From: an uncultured Alteromonadaceae bacterium
GTDB lineage: Bacteria > Pseudomonadota > Gammaproteobacteria > Enterobacterales > Alteromonadaceae
Assembly (NCBI GenBank): GCA_947494925.1
Contig: CANLWS010000009.1
Coordinates: forward strand, 62,001 to 126,000
Reading direction: 5' to 3'
DNA: 64,000 bases
Shown: positions 1 through 9,268 of the stretch, in pieces
How the letters are laid out: each line of letters opens with the position of its first letter
Position numbering within the stretch: position 1 is the stretch's first letter
Made by a program: the position numbers and the translations under genes
Notes under the pieces: generated by a model
Database searches by the model: none
Seen by the model: only the letters and a program-made list of their open reading frames with translations
Told to the model about the DNA's origin: nothing

Positions 1-187
1 AGTTTCCAGCGGCATTCTTGTTCCAGACATTGTTATAGAATATCTTCTGATGAGACACGACCTTGTAATAATCAGTGCAGCCCGTCACTGTGTGAGAAGG
101 TTCAGTCCAATCTTCCAGTTCTGACCTTCGATCAATGCAACCAGCACAGGCGATCGATATAAGTGTAAAGCTGATTAATTTGGTCAC
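1..187 (-). CDS. Partial secreted lipoprotein, possibly GH12-like (5' part only)
   Basis: This reading frame is open from a GTG at 187 to the left edge of the window, so only about 62 N-terminal residues are visible. They begin VTKLISFTLISIACAGCID, a short hydrophobic signal ending at a cysteine (residues 14 and 17 are both Cys), which suggests a lipoprotein signal. The next part contains CTDYYKVVSHQKIFYNNVWN. The aromatic-NNVWN stretch resembles the start of the catalytic domain in glycoside hydrolase family 12 (endoglucanase/xyloglucanase), but this is a weak recognition from one motif. An in-frame stop lies 27 bp before the GTG, which fixes the start. It begins 28 bp after the stop of the LacI-type regulator, on the same strand, so the two may be cotranscribed. 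That would suit a sugar-responsive repressor with a polysaccharide-active enzyme. Confidence 0.5.
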   Translation of the reverse strand, partial: MTKLISFTLISIACAGCIDRRSELEDWTEPSHTVTGCTDYYKVVSHQKIFYNNVWNKNAAGN

Positions 188-214
188 AACAAAATGCCCG
201 AGCTCTTCAATCTA

Positions 215-1231
215 TTATTTAGGTGCTGGTCCTGTGCTATCACGAATTTTCAATGTAAAGGGTAAAAAGCGCCGCCCAGCTTCCACTTCTTGGCCATTCA
301 GCTGTTTGATCAAACTGTTAATGCAAGCTTTGCCAATTTCTTCCAGAGGTTGATGAACTGTGGTCAGAGAAGGTGTGACAAACTCGGCGTAGTGAATATC
401 ATCAAATCCCATTACCGAGACATCTGCAGGCACATTAAAACCTTGTTGTTGCAGTAATTTCATGACACCAATTGCCATGTCGTCGTTAAAACAAAATACG
501 GCTGTAGGGCGATCTTTGAGCAATAATAATTTGTTCGCCGCTCGCATTCCTGTTTCAACATCATACTCCGCCTGGACCAGTAACTTATCATCAAAATCAA
601 TGCCTGCTTTAGCTAAAGCCTGGGTGTACCCCTGGAGTCGCTCGTTTGAACTGGGAACATTATCTGGCCCTGTCACTGCCGCAATTCTTCTGTGCCCCAG
701 GGACAATAGGTGTTCAATAGCCGCTTGAGAAGCCGATACATTGTCAACTGCGACCTGAACTATTTCATCGGTGTCGATTCGCTCGTTACCATTTACCAAA
801 GGGGGAATTTGTTCTTTTAATGGACGGCTTGGATCAATATCAAACGGGATCCTGTCACCAAACAGCAGGATGCCATCGGCCTGTCCTTGCCCTACCAGAT
901 CAGCATAGTGGCGTTCACGTTCTTCCAATCCCTGCGTATCGCCTAATAGCACAGAATATCCCTGACTCTGTGCGCCCTGCTCAATTGCGCGGATTATCCC
1001 TGCGTTGACTGGCTTGGTAATATCCGGAATGATCGCCACGATATTGCCGCTTCGACGAGTGCGCAGGCTCGCTCCCATCCGATTAGGACGATACCCAGCC
1101 TCATCTATTACTTTTTGAACTTTTTGCAAGGTTTTCTTGGAAACCAGATGGGGTGAACTGAACACACGTGAGACAGTTGCCGGGGATACATTAGCCTTGG
1201 CTGCGATATCCTTAATACCTAATTTTGACAA
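215..1231 (-). CDS. LacI/GalR-family transcriptional regulator
   Basis: 338 residues, the usual length for the LacI family. Residues 5-25 form the helix-turn-helix with the family signature (IKDIAAKANVSPATVSRVFS), followed by the hinge helix and a periplasmic-binding-protein-like effector domain (about residues 60-335) containing VMGFDDI and the late TTVHQPLEEIG segment. Members repress sugar uptake or catabolism genes and are released or activated by a sugar or sugar phosphate. The closest general type is CytR/CcpA-like and the ligand cannot be read from the sequence. A LacI-type operator-like sequence lies 43 bp before the start codon, suggesting autoregulation. The start ATG (MSKLGIKDIAA) is at the usual distance from the HTH. 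Confidence 0.92.
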   Translation of the reverse strand: MSKLGIKDIAAKANVSPATVSRVFSSPHLVSKKTLQKVQKVIDEAGYRPNRMGASLRTRRSGNIVAIIPDITKPVNAGIIRAIEQGAQSQGYSVLLGDTQGLEERERHYADLVGQGQADGILLFGDRIPFDIDPSRPLKEQIPPLVNGNERIDTDEIVQVAVDNVSASQAAIEHLLSLGHRRIAAVTGPDNVPSSNERLQGYTQALAKAGIDFDDKLLVQAEYDVETGMRAANKLLLLKDRPTAVFCFNDDMAIGVMKLLQQQGFNVPADVSVMGFDDIHYAEFVTPSLTTVHQPLEEIGKACINSLIKQLNGQEVEAGRRFLPFTLKIRDSTGPAPK

Positions 1232-1273
1232 ACCAAATCCATCCTTTTTTGTTCTTATTATTTAAGCATAACA

Positions 1274-1288
1274 TGTAAATCGTTTTCA
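1274..1288. promoter_or_regulatory. Candidate LacI-family operator upstream of the regulator gene
   Basis: On the minus strand this reads TGAAAACGATTTACA, close to the LacI-family pattern TGNAANCGNTTNCA with a central CG. The two halves are not exactly symmetric: one has four and the other five bases between TG and CG. It lies about 43 bp upstream of the LacI-type gene, where a repressor would block its own promoter. The gap 1232-1464 must also hold the promoter of the divergent amidohydrolase gene. Confidence 0.4.
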
Positions 1289-1464
1289 TCACGTTTTATA
1301 TGGCCTAACTTGCAATTAATCAACAATTCAGAATTTTCTGAAAATAACACAATTGGATTCCATTAAAAACCAAGGTTTTAGTAGCAGGAGCCAGCTCGTG
1401 TAATAGTTGATTAAAAGACCAAAATACGGCACCGTAACGGCTGTTTTATCAGTGGGAATCTGAA

Positions 1465-3105
1465 ATGATACGTATTCTTTGTGCCGTGCTTGTCTGCTTC
1501 GCTTCACTTACAAACGCTAGTTCGACTTTAATTCACAATGTTAAGGGCTACACCTACGACGGAGATGAAAATTTCATCCGATTCTCCAGTATTTTAATCA
1601 CCGATGGCAAAGTCGTTGCCTTAAATCCTGATCCTGAGTCGGTGGATGAAGCAACAAAAATAGATGGCCGAGAAGCTGTCATGTTGCCTGGTTTGGTGGA
1701 TGCCCACGGCCATTTATTAGGGCTAGGCAGCACCTTGTTGCAAGTGGATGTAAGAGATTTGAAATCCGCTAAGCAGACAGCACAAAAGGTACAAAGCTAT
1801 GGAAATAACAACAAAGACCTTGAATGGATAAGAGGGCGTGGATGGAATCAGGTTCTGTGGCCGGATAAACAATTCCCTACAGCCAAACAATTGGACGAGT
1901 ATGTTAAAAACAAACCAGTTTGGCTTGAGCGAGTCGACGGTCATGCAGGATGGGCAAACACTAAAGCGCTGGAATTGGCAGGCATAACTGCAGATACGCT
2001 CGATCCTCCGGGAGGAAAAATTCTCAGGGATAGTAGAGGCAAACCTAGCGGAGTGCTTATTGATAATGCAATGGCGCTGTTGGAACAACACATCCCAAGT
2101 GCGGGGAAAGCCTTTTATCAGACAAGCCTTGATGCGGCTTCTGAACACCTCTTATCCCTGGGCATAACCAGTATGCATGATGCTGGTATCGACAAAAAAG
2201 TATATGACTTCTATCAGGGATTAGCGGCAGAAAAAGCTCTGCAGGTCAGAATATACGCCATGTTATCTGCTGTTGATCCTCAACTGGTGGATATGTTGGA
2301 GAAGGGTCATGTTATTGATGATTCTGGCTTTTTATCCATCCGAAGTGTTAAGGCTTATGGTGACGGCGCACTTGGTAGCAGAGGTGCTGCATTACTCGCC
2401 CCATATTCGGACGCACATCAAAATTCAGGGCTATTGGTGACACGAATGAAAGACGTCAAGCCATTGTTCGATTTGGTTCTGGGTAAAGGTTTTCAACTCA
2501 ATTATCATGCAATAGGTGATCGCGCCAATCAAATTGCTCTAGACCAGTTTGCCGATACTTTTACCAGATTGGGTGGCAAATCATTACGTAATCGGGTCGA
2601 ACATACTCAAGTGGTAGCCGTTGAGGATATTCCACGCTTCAAAGCACTGTCTATTATTCCTGCCATGCAGCCTACGCATGCAACAAGCGACATGAATATG
2701 GCTGAAGATCGCCTTGGCAAAAAACGCCTGAAGGGGGCTTATGCCTGGCAAACCTTCCTGAAACAAGGTTCCAGAATAGCCTTTGGCTCAGATTTTCCAG
2801 TTGAGCTGGCAAATCCATTTTATGGACTTCACGCTGCCGTTACCCGACAAAACCGCGAAAACTTACCAAAGGGTGGCTGGATACCAGAAGAAGCCGTCAG
2901 TATTCATCAGGCGTTTAAGGCGTTCACTTATGATGCAGCTTATGCGGCACATCAAGAAAATATATTAGGCGGATTGAGCGAAGGGAAATGGGCAGATTTT
3001 ATCCTCGTGGATCAGGATATTTTTACGATTTCTCATCAGGACATATGGAAAACCAAGGTGCTTGAAACCTGGATAGCAGGTGAAAAAGTCTATTCAACAA
3101 AATAG
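1465..3105 (+). CDS. Secreted metal-dependent amidohydrolase (amidohydrolase_3 / YtcJ-like)
   Basis: 546 residues with a signal peptide (residues 1-18, cleavage near TNA-SS). The mature part is an amidohydrolase_3-type TIM barrel. The first metal motif is GLVDAHGHL with H81 and H83. Later come the NYHAIGDRAN segment, the RVEHTQ histidine and the AFGSDFPVE aspartate that usually completes the metal site. The family hydrolyses C-N bonds in imidazolonepropionate-, N-acyl- or hydantoin-like substrates; the substrate here cannot be assigned. The C-terminus (GKWADFILVDQD) is the conserved beta-sandwich tail. The signal peptide places it in the periplasm or as an exported enzyme, as in many marine gammaproteobacterial YtcJ-like proteins. 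It is transcribed divergently from the LacI-type gene. Confidence 0.85.
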   Translation: MIRILCAVLVCFASLTNASSTLIHNVKGYTYDGDENFIRFSSILITDGKVVALNPDPESVDEATKIDGREAVMLPGLVDAHGHLLGLGSTLLQVDVRDLKSAKQTAQKVQSYGNNNKDLEWIRGRGWNQVLWPDKQFPTAKQLDEYVKNKPVWLERVDGHAGWANTKALELAGITADTLDPPGGKILRDSRGKPSGVLIDNAMALLEQHIPSAGKAFYQTSLDAASEHLLSLGITSMHDAGIDKKVYDFYQGLAAEKALQVRIYAMLSAVDPQLVDMLEKGHVIDDSGFLSIRSVKAYGDGALGSRGAALLAPYSDAHQNSGLLVTRMKDVKPLFDLVLGKGFQLNYHAIGDRANQIALDQFADTFTRLGGKSLRNRVEHTQVVAVEDIPRFKALSIIPAMQPTHATSDMNMAEDRLGKKRLKGAYAWQTFLKQGSRIAFGSDFPVELANPFYGLHAAVTRQNRENLPKGGWIPEEAVSIHQAFKAFTYDAAYAAHQENILGGLSEGKWADFILVDQDIFTISHQDIWKTKVLETWIAGEKVYSTK

Positions 3106-3138
3106 TGCCATTTCCGTTAAGGCACAGACAAATCAGAA

Positions 3139-3639
3139 TTATGCTTCTGTAGGCTGTTCCAGAATCATGTAGGCACAATTGGCTAGCAGGCTGTGTAAAG
3201 GTTCTGGGTAGGTAAGTTCGATAAAACCCAAGCTGCTGTATAGTGACAGAGCTGGCAGGTTATCTCTCATAACAAAGAGTGACGTGTCGGCATGTCCCTG
3301 TAACTCAGTAGCTTTAACAATCAACTCTTGCACCAGAAGCTTACCTAAGCCCAAACCTCTTTTATCTGGATTTACCACTAATCTTCCCAGGTGATTTCTA
3401 TCCAGGCGCCGATAAAACTGTCCGAATGCTAACAGTTCGCCACTTCCGTCAGTAAGAGCATAAGAAGGCTTTTTTTGAAACTGGATCTGTTCAATAAACT
3501 GCTCGGCGTTAACCGGAAAAGACATACCGGGTCCTCCCCAATAGGTCATCTCATGCAGATTATTGAACCAGGTCAGAAGCACCTCAACATCTTTAGTTGA
3601 GGCTTGTTCCAAAACTATTGGTATAAGGTTGTTATCCAT
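3139..3639 (-). CDS. GNAT-family N-acetyltransferase
   Basis: 166 residues with a GNAT fold. Around residues 80-110 it has the acetyl-CoA pyrophosphate-loop pattern VVNPDKRGLGLGKLLV (R/Q-x-x-G-x-G/A), followed by a helix, the NLPALSLYSSLGF segment (beta4-alpha4, typical N-x-x-x-x-x-x-Y-x-x-x-G-F) and a short C-terminal strand. The acceptor is unknown: GNAT enzymes acetylate amines on small molecules, antibiotics or protein N-termini. The start overlaps the end of the upstream metallo-beta-lactamase-fold gene by 25 bp, so the two are probably one transcript with translational coupling. No signal peptide is visible; it is presumably cytoplasmic although its partner is exported. Confidence 0.85.
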   Translation of the reverse strand: MDNNLIPIVLEQASTKDVEVLLTWFNNLHEMTYWGGPGMSFPVNAEQFIEQIQFQKKPSYALTDGSGELLAFGQFYRRLDRNHLGRLVVNPDKRGLGLGKLLVQELIVKATELQGHADTSLFVMRDNLPALSLYSSLGFIELTYPEPLHSLLANCAYMILEQPTEA

Positions 3640-4460
3640 CGTTCTTCGTTAATCCAACCTGTTCCCCATGACGCCCACTTGTCATCCAGCCCTGCGGCAA
3701 CAGCCTGTTCAAGTGTTTTACCGTCTGCCTTCATTTTGCCAACCTGGTCTGAAGTTGCACGCATCATGTCGAGAAAAGCCTGTAATTCTTCTTTGTTGGA
3801 AAGACTTCCGTGGCCCGGGATAACCTTGCTATTTTCGTCAATATTATTCAGCAGTACCTGTACACTTGCCATATATCCTTGCACGGAGCCACCACCTTTT
3901 ATATCCACATAAGGAAAACGATCTTTGAAGAATAAATCCCCTGTATGCAATACATTGGCTTTTTCGAACATAACCGCACTGTCACTATCCGTATGTCCCG
4001 AAGGTAAATGCATGACATTGATAGTTTCACCATTAAAATGAATCTTTATACCTTGTTCATAAGTGACAACAGGTAAGGCTGAGTGCTTATGATCTTCTTT
4101 GCTTGCCAATCTCACCCGCACATTTTCATGGGCTAATATGGTGGCATCTTGTAATTCTTTTAACCAAGCATTACCACCAGTATGATCGCCATGATAATGG
4201 GTATTGACGACGTACTTTACCGGCGAGGTATTAATATTAGCCAAGGCTGCTGCGATTTTTTCTGCCAGTGGTGCGAATTGATCATCAATGATGACAATAC
4301 CATCATCACCCGCAGAAACACCTATGTTGCCACCCGCACCAGTTAACATATGTACGGACTCAGACACATGTTGTGCCTTGATTTCAACTTTCGCGAATCT
4401 ATCTTGTGCTTGCACGCCGCCTATAGCGAACATCAAAAGCAATAACCTTAACTTTTGCAT
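3615..4460 (-). CDS. Exported MBL-fold metallo-hydrolase
   Basis: 281 residues with a signal peptide (residues 1-18, GGVQA-QD). It has the complete metallo-beta-lactamase zinc site: HYHGDH with H88, H90, D92 and H93, then H156 (SGHTDSD), D175 (HTGDLF) and H217 (PGHG). The intact HxHxDH plus the Asp bridging ligand indicates a dinuclear hydrolase, not a dead homologue. It belongs with secreted MBL-fold proteins often annotated as cyclase- or glyoxalase II-like, related to quinoprotein relay/SoxH-type or subclass B3-like proteins; whether it acts on beta-lactams cannot be told. It is upstream of, and overlaps, a GNAT acetyltransferase gene. Confidence 0.88.
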   Translation of the reverse strand: MQKLRLLLLMFAIGGVQAQDRFAKVEIKAQHVSESVHMLTGAGGNIGVSAGDDGIVIIDDQFAPLAEKIAAALANINTSPVKYVVNTHYHGDHTGGNAWLKELQDATILAHENVRVRLASKEDHKHSALPVVTYEQGIKIHFNGETINVMHLPSGHTDSDSAVMFEKANVLHTGDLFFKDRFPYVDIKGGGSVQGYMASVQVLLNNIDENSKVIPGHGSLSNKEELQAFLDMMRATSDQVGKMKADGKTLEQAVAAGLDDKWASWGTGWINEERWITTLYQ

Positions 4461-4589
4461 ATATCCAACCTATTGTTTTTTAAATTTCTTTTATGCGTTA
4501 TCACCTGTTTACATAATACATGAGCTGGTCGTAAAGAGATCGCTTCACCCAAATCATATTATGTGTCAGATTGGTACAATTAGAACTCA

Positions 4590-4611
4590 ATTGAAAGCAG
4601 TTTATTTCAAT
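4590..4611. promoter_or_regulatory. Inverted repeat upstream of the antiporter gene
   Basis: ATTGAAA and TTTCAAT form perfect 7-bp arms around an 8-bp spacer. The element lies 48 bp before the preferred ATG of the NhaC-type gene. This spacing suits an operator, but no cognate regulator is evident. Confidence 0.3.
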
Positions 4612-4658
4612 CGAATTAGAGCGTGTTGATCTTTTCTGTCACAGTAAACGAAAAATTA

Positions 4659-6386
4659 ATGAATAAATCTCAGAACATTCTTACCGCAATTTGTGTTGTA
4701 TTTGGCCTGGTAGCATCACTTTACGTCAACAATTCAGTTTCTCCCACCTGGCTGGAAAGTAAAATTCAGTATCAGATATACACCAACGAGGCAGGCTTAC
4801 TTGCATACACGGTTAGAGGCAATGAAACCTTAGTTCCTGAAACAATTAACTATGAAGACTCCCCTTTACGCCAGCAGGCATTAGACCAGGTGGTCGACGA
4901 ACCGACAATTAAACAGCAATGGGTTGTCACGGGTGATCCTGACCAACCCGTTTTACTCAAGGCCGATTTTCACTATGGGATTTGGTCATTATTGCCGGCT
5001 TTTGTAGCCATTGCCTTGTGTCTGATTAGCAAAGAGCCTCTGCTTGCTCTGTTTAGCGGTATTTTAGTTGGGGCGTTCATGATAGGGCGTTTTGATATCT
5101 CCTCTGAGGTACTCATCCCTAGTCTAGCCACCAGTGATGCTGCATCCATTCTGTTATTGTACTTGTGGTTGTTGGGTGGTCTGATGGGAATTTGGGCGAA
5201 AACCGGGGCGGCACAAGCGTTTGCTGAACACATGAGCGAGCACTATGTAAAAGGGCCACGCTCTGCGAAACTGGTTACCTGGTTCCTGGGGATCATTTTT
5301 TTCCAGGGAGGGACTATGAGTACGGTACTGGTTGGCACCACAGTAAAACCCATGGCTGACAAGGCCAATGTGAGCCACGAAGAACTAAGTTATGTGGTGG
5401 ACTCAACTGCTTCACCCATTGCGTCAGTCATAGCATTTAACGCTTGGCCGGCCTATGTCCAAGCACTGATATTTGTGCCAGGAGTCGCTTTTCTGGCCAC
5501 AGAAGCCGACCGAATCAGCTTCTTTTTTGCCAGCATCCCGTTCAGTTTTTATGGTATTTTTGCAGTTATAGGCACCTTATTGCTTAGCCTGGAAATCACC
5601 CGGTTTTCCGGTAAACCATTAAGAAAAGCTATCGCCAGAGCGCGACAAACTGGTAAGTTGGATGCAGAACATGCCTCGCCCGTTAGCGCAAAAGAATTGC
5701 ATTCTGTGGACGTACCTTCTGGGTACTCGGCCCATTGGTTAGAATTTGTCTTGCCACTGGTCAGTCTCATTCTGGTGGCGGTACTGACATTTGTTTTTAG
5801 TGGTTCCCCTCAAATTCACTGGGCATTTGCTAGCGCTCTATTTATTTCTACTTTCATCGCACTAGTAAAAGGCATGCAAATTCGCCAGGTGCTGGAAGGG
5901 TTCGCCAATGGATGGAAAGGTGTAGTTGTGGCATCTATTATTCTGATGCTTGCCATCACGATCGGTGCGATGAGCAAGCAGCTCGGTGGTGGGATCTACC
6001 TGGTTGACCTGTTAGGTCAGCAACTTCCCTATTGGGCCTTGCCTGTTATTTTGCAACTTCTTACCATGTTAATTGCATTTTCAACTGGTACTAGTTGGGG
6101 CACCTACGCAATTGCCTTTCCCTTGGCCATGCCTTTGGTATGGGTCATTGCGCAAAACCAGGAACTGGCAAATCCTCAGGTATTTATGATGATTTGCTTC
6201 GCTACTGTGCTAAATGGCAGTGTGTTTGGAGATCAATGTTCACCAATCTCAGACACGACTATTCTGAGTGCTATGACGACAGGCTGTGATTTGATGGACC
6301 ATGTGAAAACTCAGATAATACCGGCCGGCTTTGCTGCGACCGCGGCAGCTGCATTGTGGACGTTATCTGCACTTTGGTTTGCCTAG
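4659..6386 (+). CDS. NhaC-type Na+/H+ antiporter family membrane protein
   Basis: About 575 residues from ATG 4659 ([12 protein letters not shown]). A GTG at 4623 is in frame, but the ATG places the first membrane helix at the N-terminus. It has a dozen or so hydrophobic segments and the NhaC-family (PF03553) motifs: [11 protein letters not shown], the [10 protein letters not shown] segment, [12 protein letters not shown] and the late [15 protein letters not shown]. These segments form the ion path in this family, which exchanges Na+ (or takes up amino or organic acids with Na+) across the inner membrane. An extra extracytoplasmic stretch of roughly 75 residues (about 25-100 of the protein, polar and acidic) separates TM1 from the core; simple NhaC proteins lack this. 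Its stop codon shares CTAG with the stop of the convergent regulator gene. Confidence 0.88.
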   Translation: MNKSQNILTAICVVFGLVASLYVNNSVSPTWLESKIQYQIYTNEAGLLAYTVRGNETLVPETINYEDSPLRQQALDQVVDEPTIKQQWVVTGDPDQPVLLKADFHYGIWSLLPAFVAIALCLISKEPLLALFSGILVGAFMIGRFDISSEVLIPSLATSDAASILLLYLWLLGGLMGIWAKTGAAQAFAEHMSEHYVKGPRSAKLVTWFLGIIFFQGGTMSTVLVGTTVKPMADKANVSHEELSYVVDSTASPIASVIAFNAWPAYVQALIFVPGVAFLATEADRISFFFASIPFSFYGIFAVIGTLLLSLEITRFSGKPLRKAIARARQTGKLDAEHASPVSAKELHSVDVPSGYSAHWLEFVLPLVSLILVAVLTFVFSGSPQIHWAFASALFISTFIALVKGMQIRQVLEGFANGWKGVVVASIILMLAITIGAMSKQLGGGIYLVDLLGQQLPYWALPVILQLLTMLIAFSTGTSWGTYAIAFPLAMPLVWVIAQNQELANPQVFMMICFATVLNGSVFGDQCSPISDTTILSAMTTGCDLMDHVKTQIIPAGFAATAAAALWTLSALWFA

Positions 6387-7138
6387 TGGAAGAAATCAGC
6401 CAACTTGTGTTTGTTGCGTCTGGATAGGGTCAGCTCTGCACCATTTTTCAGCAGCACAGAATAGTCGCCCTTATCATTTGGTCTTAGTTCGACAATGCTG
6501 TTCCTGCGAACAATGGTTGAACGATGAATGCGAGCAAAGACCGCAGAATCAAGCTGTTGCTCCAAGGTTGTCAGAGTCTCTCGATGCAACACCATAGTGC
6601 CATCAAACAAATGCACTTCAGCATAATTTCCTGCACCTGCAATATAGTTGATCTGCTTGATATCCAGTAAACGAATGCGTCCCGGCTCTTTCACCACTAA
6701 ACGGGATTTATACGCTGATTGTCTTTCGCTAAGCGCATACTTAACAAGTGTTTCAAGATCTTTCGACTGACTTTCGTCTTGACTACTGAGTTGCCGTTTA
6801 GCACGCTCCATTGCTTCAAAAAATCGTTTGTCTTCAAAAGGTTTAAGAAGATAATCAACAGCACTAAGTTCAAAAGCATTGACGGCGTATTCATCATAAG
6901 CAGTGATGAAGATGACGACATTATCCGGGGTAAGCTTTTCCGCTAGTTGAATACCCGTTTGTCCTGGCATCTGAATATCAAGAAAAATAATATCTGGATT
7001 GTGCGTTGTGACTGCTTCTAATGCCTGATTGCCATCTTCTGCTTCGATGACTTCTCCAACATCAGGCATTTTTTTCAATAGCAAGGAAATGATATTCCTT
7101 GCTATTCGTTCATCATCTGCAACTAGTACTTTAAGCAT
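6383..7138 (-). CDS. LytTR-type response regulator (system 1)
   Basis: 251 residues. The N-terminal receiver domain has D8/D9 (VADDE), phosphoacceptor D54 (FLDIQMPG), T/S and KPF positions. The C-terminal LytTR DNA-binding domain (about residues 145-250) contains [12 protein letters not shown] and the terminal LSRRNKHKL, as in LytR/AlgR/BtsR-type regulators. It overlaps the upstream kinase gene by 8 bp, so the pair is translationally coupled. The protein is close to the regulator at 8501-9268 across its whole length: [19 protein letters not shown] and LSRRN are shared. The two systems therefore arose by duplication. LytTR proteins bind direct repeats spaced about two helical turns apart. Confidence 0.93.
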   Translation of the reverse strand: MLKVLVADDERIARNIISLLLKKMPDVGEVIEAEDGNQALEAVTTHNPDIIFLDIQMPGQTGIQLAEKLTPDNVVIFITAYDEYAVNAFELSAVDYLLKPFEDKRFFEAMERAKRQLSSQDESQSKDLETLVKYALSERQSAYKSRLVVKEPGRIRLLDIKQINYIAGAGNYAEVHLFDGTMVLHRETLTTLEQQLDSAVFARIHRSTIVRRNSIVELRPNDKGDYSVLLKNGAELTLSRRNKHKLADFFH

Positions 7139-8246
7139 CGAATCTATCCATTGGCAAAACCAGTTTTGTCACGAAGTAGCCCTCTTCGGTTTCTTCACAA
7201 TTGAGGTGATAATTATTGCCATAAATATGCTGTAATCTTTGACGGCAATTTTTTAACCCTATACCAAAGCCTTTGTGACTTTCGTTTTGGCAAACTTTGT
7301 TGGTCAGCTCAATACACAGCCTTGTATCCAACTGACTAATTGATAATTTTAGCAGATTTTTATTGCTTTCCAGCTGAGAGCCGTGCTGGACGGCGTTTTC
7401 AACCAATGTATGCAAAAGCATAAAAGGAAGCTCTGCTTCCAGACATTTTTCCACTACGTTAATTTCAAAGGCCAGCTTGGACTCAAATCGCATTTTTTGG
7501 ATACTTAAGTAGCTGTTGATAAAGTCCATTTCAGTCGCCAGGCTGGTGAGTTGGTTTTTCTGATTTTCGAGTACCTTACGAAACATTTTTGACAATTCAC
7601 TGAGCGCTTGCACTGCAGAACGTTTGTCGTCAAGCCTTACCAGTCCGGATATCGTATTGAGCGTATTAAACAAAAAATGAGGACTCAATTGCGATTTAAG
7701 CGATTGCAATTCCACCTTCAATAACTGGTTTGCCAGTTTTTGATTATCAACTGCCTGCTGTTTGCTTCGCGCATAATAGCGCATGGTGAATCCAAGGCAA
7801 GCAACGGCCAGATAAACCAGAAAATCTAAATGCATTGGGCTGACAAGCAGTCTGTCAATGACACTCACCATCTTTCCCCATTTTTCTCCTGTCTGACCGA
7901 AAAACAAACCCACTTCCAGCACTGTAAGGCCCCAATACACAAACATGGAAACAACCATTAAAATTACATTCTTCGCCACAAAAACCGGCAGTCTGTTTTC
8001 TTCAAGTTTGATGCTGTGAATAGCAGCCACGACAAAGGGTGCAACCAGAGCCCAGTTTCCCCACCATGGCAGATATTCCAGCCAGGTTTCAAAGAAATGG
8101 GATTCCCGCCCATAAAAAAGGCGCGTTCTATGGGTATGATCTGCCGCCAGCGTATTCAGAATTAACCAGAACAGAACATTTCCGGCACAAAATCTGCGAG
8201 ACGGAAAATGTCGAATAAGCTCATTTATCATAGCTACTACATTCAT
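7131..8246 (-). CDS. LytS-family sensor histidine kinase (system 1)
   Basis: 371 residues. The N-terminal half holds four to five membrane-spanning segments (about residues 20-155) with only short loops, so the signal is probably sensed in or at the membrane. A short coiled coil leads to the HisKA_7TM/His_kinase (PF06580) core: phosphoacceptor H190 in SQLSPHFLFNTLN, N-box LVENAVQHG, and G-box GFGIGLKN. This is the compact LytS/YehU class, which pairs with LytTR regulators. Its gene ends inside the start of the adjacent LytTR regulator gene. It is a clear paralogue of the kinase at 9249-10337. Confidence 0.92.
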   Translation of the reverse strand: MNVVAMINELIRHFPSRRFCAGNVLFWLILNTLAADHTHRTRLFYGRESHFFETWLEYLPWWGNWALVAPFVVAAIHSIKLEENRLPVFVAKNVILMVVSMFVYWGLTVLEVGLFFGQTGEKWGKMVSVIDRLLVSPMHLDFLVYLAVACLGFTMRYYARSKQQAVDNQKLANQLLKVELQSLKSQLSPHFLFNTLNTISGLVRLDDKRSAVQALSELSKMFRKVLENQKNQLTSLATEMDFINSYLSIQKMRFESKLAFEINVVEKCLEAELPFMLLHTLVENAVQHGSQLESNKNLLKLSISQLDTRLCIELTNKVCQNESHKGFGIGLKNCRQRLQHIYGNNYHLNCEETEEGYFVTKLVLPMDRFDA

Positions 8247-8397
8247 TAAAAAGAGGGGCGATTAATAGATCATGCGATTCAGAAAAGCAAATTGGCGCAA
8301 TGTAAGTTACCCATAGAAAGCACCTAACCAGCATATCAAAGGCTATTATCCGCAAAAATTTGCAGGAATACATACCATTTATCTCGGCTTTAGGTCT

Positions 8398-8421
8398 ATT
8401 TGTCCCACCGATTGGACAAAT
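8398..8421. promoter_or_regulatory. Inverted repeat in the system 1 promoter region
   Basis: ATTTGTCC and GGACAAAT are perfect 8-bp arms around an 8-bp spacer, in the 254-bp gap between the two two-component pairs and about 150 bp upstream of the system 1 kinase start. It could be an operator or the leaky end of the upstream transcript; there is no T-run after it on the minus strand, which argues against an intrinsic terminator. I see nothing else in this gap. Confidence 0.35.
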
Positions 8422-8500
8422 CATGGATCTTTTTACATCGTCATTCAAAGACTGTTTAATATGCTAGCTGTGAAGATCTGTTCTCCGCTAAATTGAATAG

Positions 8501-9268
8501 CTAATGAGTTAGTTCTTCCAGTTTAGCGCGATTACGTCTCGACAAGGTCAACACTTCACCGTTGTGTAAAATAACCGAATAATCGCCTTTGTCATTCGGT
8601 CTTAATTCTGAAATACAGCTCCGTCTGACGATGGATGACCGATGAATTCTGACGAAAATGCTGGGATCAAGTTGTTCTTCCAATGCAGAGAGCGTTTCAC
8701 GATGCAAAACCTGCTTGCCATCCTGTAGATGAATTTCCGCGTAATTACCTGCACCGGTGATGTAGTCGATGTGGTCCACGTCAACCAATCTTATCCTGCC
8801 TGGATCACGAATTACCAAGCGCTCGCGATAAGTCTTATTCTGACCATTGAGGATATGTTGTATGGCTTCGCTTATTTTCGAGTAATCCTGCTGCTTATCT
8901 TCCTTGAACCTTTGTTTCGCTCTTTCCAGTGCTGCGTAAAAACGCTCATCTTCAAAAGGTTTAAGTAAATAATCAATAGCATTGAGTTCAAATGCAGTAA
9001 CAGCATATTCATTGAACGCCGTTGCAAACACTACGACGCAGTCTTCAGGTAATCGTTTAGCTAGCTCAATACCTGACATCCCTGGCATCTCAATATCGAG
9101 AAAAACGATTTGAGGATGGTGCAATTCGGCTAACTGAAGTGCTTCGTTCCCATCAGCAGCCTCAATAACTTCTGCAATTTCATGTTGTTCCGATAACAAC
9201 AGTTTGATCGTCTCTCTGGCGAGAGATTCATCATCAGCAACTAATACTTTATACATCCGGTTGCTCAC
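8501..9268 (-). CDS. LytTR-type response regulator (system 2)
   Basis: 255 residues, or 251 if the ATG at residue 5 is used; that start makes the N-terminus match its paralogue exactly ([10 protein letters not shown]). Receiver domain with phosphoacceptor D58 (FLDIEMPG; D54 from the later start) and the KPFEDERF segment, then a LytTR domain with VRIHRSSIVRRSCI and LSRRNRAKL. The gene overlaps the 3' end of its kinase gene. The near-identical organisation and sequence to the 6383-8246 pair imply tandem duplication, while divergence in the kinase membrane parts suggests different inputs. Confidence 0.93.
   Translation of the reverse strand: MSNRMYKVLVADDESLARETIKLLLSEQHEIAEVIEAADGNEALQLAELHHPQIVFLDIEMPGMSGIELAKRLPEDCVVVFATAFNEYAVTAFELNAIDYLLKPFEDERFYAALERAKQRFKEDKQQDYSKISEAIQHILNGQNKTYRERLVIRDPGRIRLVDVDHIDYITGAGNYAEIHLQDGKQVLHRETLSALEEQLDPSIFVRIHRSSIVRRSCISELRPNDKGDYSVILHNGEVLTLSRRNRAKLEELTH

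Noticed and set aside
3105-3139. GTGCC/GGCAC repeat as terminator of the amidohydrolase gene
   Set aside because: Only 5-bp stem and no T-run.
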